The notes beneath the pieces were generated by a model that did no database searches, was not told the origin of the DNA, and saw nothing but the letters and a program-made list of their open reading frames with translations. The translations under genes were made by a program, and so were the position numbers. Of a stretch of 64,000 nucleotides of DNA, positions 61,506-64,000 are shown piece after piece (positions within the stretch are counted from its first letter, which is position 1; each line of letters begins with the position of its first letter). The DNA comes from Bergeyella porcorum (lineage in GTDB: Bacteria > Bacteroidota > Bacteroidia > Flavobacteriales > Weeksellaceae): assembly GCF_042427575.1 (NCBI RefSeq), contig NZ_JBHMFD010000012.1:244074-308073 (forward strand). Direction: 5' to 3'.

Positions 61506-62651
61506 ATGAAAAAAAGTATAATAGCATTAGGTTTTTTATTTACAGGAGTTACCTATGCTCAGACAAGGCAGGTGGGTATTAATACAAATACTCCTAAAAC
61601 TACCTTGGATATAAGTGCTAAAAGAGATGCTAGTGGAACGCTAGCAGATACAGGAGCAGTGGGACTTATAGCACCTCGTCTTACAAGAGAAGAAGTAACG
61701 GCTAAAGAAGATATATATACAGAATCACATATAGGTACTATTATTTATTTGAAAGATACCTCTGCTGGAGATACTAATGGAAGTAGAAGGTATATGGTAA
61801 CACCTGGATACTTTATGCTTACTAAAAACGCAACCGACGGAAGTTTGCTCTGGGAGAAAATCTTTACAGCAAGTGGCTATCAGAATGTATATAAAAATGA
61901 TAACGAGATTGCAGATACTAGAACGGTAACGCAAGCAGATAAATCTCTTACTTTCCTCTCTAATGGAGATGGGAAGGTAATTATGGAAAACACTACCGCT
62001 ACGGCTATCAATCAAGTAACCCCTCTTAGAATAGTAGATGGAGGACAGGCAGAGGGTAAAGCGCTCTATTCTGATGCTGATGGTGTAGCAACTTGGAAAA
62101 CTTTTGCACCAAAGAGTGTGGTAGGTACATCATCAGCTACGGAACGAAGTTATAATATGGCTAATAAGGTATGGTTAGTAGGTAGTGGGACTAGTACAGC
62201 AAGCATTACCCTACCACCAGGGAAATGGCTAGTAATTGGAGGAACCACTTTTAATATTAATAATATTAATTCAACTTACTATGATTCTGGCTATATTGCA
62301 GAGTTTTTCCTCTCAGATGATCAATCAGAGGGAGCAACAAGCATTCAAGCCAATATCACGCAAGATGCAGAAACTTTGCCTTCTGGTGAGAGAAAAACAT
62401 TGTTTTCTGTTCCTGTACCAATATGGGTAAGTACCTACTATGGTTTTGGTCAGCAGGTTATTCATAATACCACCACTGCAGATAAGACTTACTATATGAA
62501 GATGTTTGTAGATTCTACTTCCAAGTATCAGTCTAACCCTAATGCTACCATTCCTGATTATGGAGGAGCAGGACCATTTGTTAGTAAAGCTTTCGGTTCT
62601 ACTGTTAGAGAAAAAGTATTATATGCTATCAAAATGGCAGATGCACAATAA
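61506..62651 (+). CDS. Secreted protein of a tandem three-member family (second copy)
   Basis: A 381-residue exported protein (signal peptide ending near residue 18, VTYAQ), 46 bases after the first copy. The shared N-terminal module reads VGINTNTPKTTLDISAK, APRLTREEVTAKE, GYFMLTKNATDGSLLWEKI and RTVTQADKSLTFLSN. The central VDGGQAEGKALYSDADGVATW matches the KDGxQxxGxVLxSDxEG linker of the other two. The C-terminal module has ASITLPPGKWLVIGGTTFN and ends REKVLYAIKMADAQ. This copy is the most diverged and has a longer C-terminal module. Function unknown. Confidence 0.75.
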   Translation: MKKSIIALGFLFTGVTYAQTRQVGINTNTPKTTLDISAKRDASGTLADTGAVGLIAPRLTREEVTAKEDIYTESHIGTIIYLKDTSAGDTNGSRRYMVTPGYFMLTKNATDGSLLWEKIFTASGYQNVYKNDNEIADTRTVTQADKSLTFLSNGDGKVIMENTTATAINQVTPLRIVDGGQAEGKALYSDADGVATWKTFAPKSVVGTSSATERSYNMANKVWLVGSGTSTASITLPPGKWLVIGGTTFNINNINSTYYDSGYIAEFFLSDDQSEGATSIQANITQDAETLPSGERKTLFSVPVPIWVSTYYGFGQQVIHNTTTADKTYYMKMFVDSTSKYQSNPNATIPDYGGAGPFVSKAFGSTVREKVLYAIKMADAQ

Positions 62652-62688
62652 TCAAAATGTCATACAAATTAAGAATTAAAGAAGAACA

Positions 62689-63762
62689 ATGAAAAAATAT
62701 ATATACTTAGTTGCCTTTTTTTCGGTAGCAATGGCTTTTGCACAGGAGCACAAAGTGGGGATAAATACCTCAGAACCTAAAACAACGCTGGAGGTAGTAG
62801 CACCTACAGATACCACACATCCAGCAGGGATGCAGGCACCAAGGGTTACTAGAGCAGAGCTTACAGCATTAGCGAGTTCTTATACCAGAGAGCAAGAGGG
62901 TACATTGGTTTATGTTACCGATGTAACAGGTGGAGACGCTACGGGGCAGAGGGCATTGGTTACAGAGAAAGGATACTATTATTTTAATGGTAATCAATGG
63001 GAGAGGATGGTATCCACGGCAGAGTATGCCAATATCTATATTAAAAACGGTATCCTTACGGATCATAGAACGGTAACCCAAAACGATAAAACGCTTACTT
63101 TTACTAAAACTACGGGGCTTACGGTTTTTCAGAATACTACAGGGTCTCCATTGCAGATTAAAGATGGTGCACAAGGAGAGGGACAAGTGTTGTCTTCTGA
63201 TAATGAGGGTAACGCTTTTTGGGATGTAGCAGCTGTGTCAAGAGTAGAAGGCTCATTCTCTGAAACGGGAGGAATTCTGATAAATACTACTGGTAACTCA
63301 GGATACTATAATACTGGAGCGAAGATAAAACTTACAGAGGGGAAATGGGCATTAAGTTTCAGTGGAGAATTAGGATTATCGGGAACCCAGCCTACTACAG
63401 GTGCTGTATTGTGGGTTACAGTATATTTGGGAACTAAAGATGTACCTGGATATACACTTAATGGAAATGCAGCAGCATTAGGTATAGTAACAGGAGATGC
63501 TTCCTTTAGTACAGATGGAAAGATGAATACCGATATGCTTGCAGCTGGGATAGCAAATTTTTCTTTGAGTGGAAGAAATAATATTAAAGGAATGGCAATG
63601 ATAAAAGTACCTAAAGATGGGGGAGAATATTATGTTTATGTGAGAGTTATACATAGGATAGGTCCAGCTCCATCTGATAGTACTACGGGGTACAAAGTTG
63701 ATAATTACTTTAAAGCAGGTGGAGAAAACACTTATTTCTATGCTTTAAGGCTAGCAGATTAA
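62689..63762 (+). CDS. Secreted protein of a tandem three-member family (third copy)
   Basis: A 357-residue exported protein (signal peptide ending near residue 19, AFAQ), 37 bases after the second copy. N-terminal module: VGINTSEPKTTLEVVAP, APRVTRAELTA, TDVTGGDATGQRALV, GYYYFNGNQWERMV and RTVTQNDKTLTFTKTTG; linker KDGAQGEGQVLSSDNEG. C-terminal module ends YKVDNYFKAGGENTYFYALRLAD, much like the first copy (YKITNSFAATGKNTYFFAVKLK, in part). It is closer to the first copy than to the second. A terminator follows after 20 bases, closing the set. Confidence 0.75.
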   Translation: MKKYIYLVAFFSVAMAFAQEHKVGINTSEPKTTLEVVAPTDTTHPAGMQAPRVTRAELTALASSYTREQEGTLVYVTDVTGGDATGQRALVTEKGYYYFNGNQWERMVSTAEYANIYIKNGILTDHRTVTQNDKTLTFTKTTGLTVFQNTTGSPLQIKDGAQGEGQVLSSDNEGNAFWDVAAVSRVEGSFSETGGILINTTGNSGYYNTGAKIKLTEGKWALSFSGELGLSGTQPTTGAVLWVTVYLGTKDVPGYTLNGNAAALGIVTGDASFSTDGKMNTDMLAAGIANFSLSGRNNIKGMAMIKVPKDGGEYYVYVRVIHRIGPAPSDSTTGYKVDNYFKAGGENTYFYALRLAD

Positions 63763-63781
63763 CCTTTAAAGAGTTAAATAA

Positions 63782-63816
63782 AAAATACCGGCACAAAGAG
63801 GTCGGTATTTTTTTTA
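63782..63816 (+). terminator. Terminator of the three-gene secreted-protein set
   Basis: A 9-bp perfect stem (AAAATACCG with CGGTATTTT) and 12-base loop are followed by a T run. Confidence 0.85.
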
Positions 63817-63828
63817 TTTATATCTTTT

Positions 63829-63925
63829 TACACTGCTACATTGCTATCTTTTTTCATTGTTACATTGTACTTTGTACATAGTACAGTAGTACATTATACT
63901 TTGTACAATCGTACAGTCATCAATT
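63829..63925. repeat. AT-rich repeat tract (ACATTGTTACATTGTAC / TTGTACATAGTAC)
   Basis: Words CTACATTGCTA, TTGTTACATTGTACTTTGTAC, ATAGTACAGTAGTAC and TTTGTACAATCGTACAG fill the gap after the terminator. They combine the vocabulary of the 36.0-kb and 51.1-kb tracts. A TAAATTTG at 63978-63985 near the window end could be the -7 box of a gene outside the window. Confidence 0.65.
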
Positions 63926-64000
63926 TTTCCCATTGTCAATCATCACATTACAAAAAATAGGTAAAAAAATGCGTTGATAAATTTGGTGGTAATGTAAAAA

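Overview
The window looks like a chromosome segment of an AT-rich member of the Bacteroidota, class Flavobacteriia, most likely family Weeksellaceae (the Chryseobacterium, Elizabethkingia, Riemerella and Bergeyella group). The grounds are the type IX secretion protein SprA, a type A C-terminal sorting domain, SusC/SusD proteins, many lipoproteins with an SC lipobox, archaeal-type ProRS, and promoters with the TAnnTTTG -7 element of this phylum. The genus is inference. I saw no rRNA, tRNA, transposase gene, prophage or CRISPR array.

Layout. 1-7.7 kb: a truncated gene, a VOC protein, a glycosyltransferase, a THUMP RNA methyltransferase, DUF2200, MscS, DUF389, a methyltransferase plus ZIP transporter pair, and a secreted thioredoxin-like protein. 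7.7-16.7 kb: FadL-type porin, an unusual G/Y/W-rich lipoprotein, proS, a DUF937-OmpA fusion, mntH behind a clear promoter with a palindromic operator, and grpE-dnaJ. 16.9-31.4 kb: a ten-gene same-strand cluster ending in a strong terminator. It encodes a FecA-like TonB receptor, SusC, SusD, a zinc-metallohydrolase-like lipoprotein that has lost its HExxH residues, DUF4302, an unrecognised lipoprotein, a DUF4856/imelysin-like lipoprotein, two adhesin-like proteins and an FG-GAP protein with a T9SS sorting domain. Its promoter carries two copies of a Fur-box-like sequence exactly 40 bp apart. This is the best candidate for an incompletely described system: an iron-regulated uptake and surface-display apparatus.

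31.4-47.6 kb is mostly housekeeping: clpP, dnaG, folP, DUF1599, a DoxX-like protein, a TerB-like protein, an S9 peptidase, an NfeD-like protein with flotillin, an ABC permease, ruvX-def, DUF5606, mazG, algH and pdxH. 47.8-60.1 kb holds an N-acetylglucosamine-kinase-like gene, maeB, ruvA, the 7-kb sprA, gcvH and a VanZ-like gene. 60.4-63.8 kb is a tandem set of three related secreted proteins ending in a terminator.

The intergenic DNA is rich in structure. Two copies of a roughly 190-bp element carry four GAAGCTTC palindromes at an exact 22-bp period (7.8 and 59.1 kb). A five-unit array with an exact 41-bp period lies at 42.3 kb, and a nested inverted repeat at 47.65 kb. Several AT-rich tracts share words such as TTGTTACATTGT and TGTACAATGTA. 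Several chaperone, replication and hydrolase proteins lack zinc-binding residues that are canonical for their families (DnaJ, DnaG, the cluster metallohydrolase).
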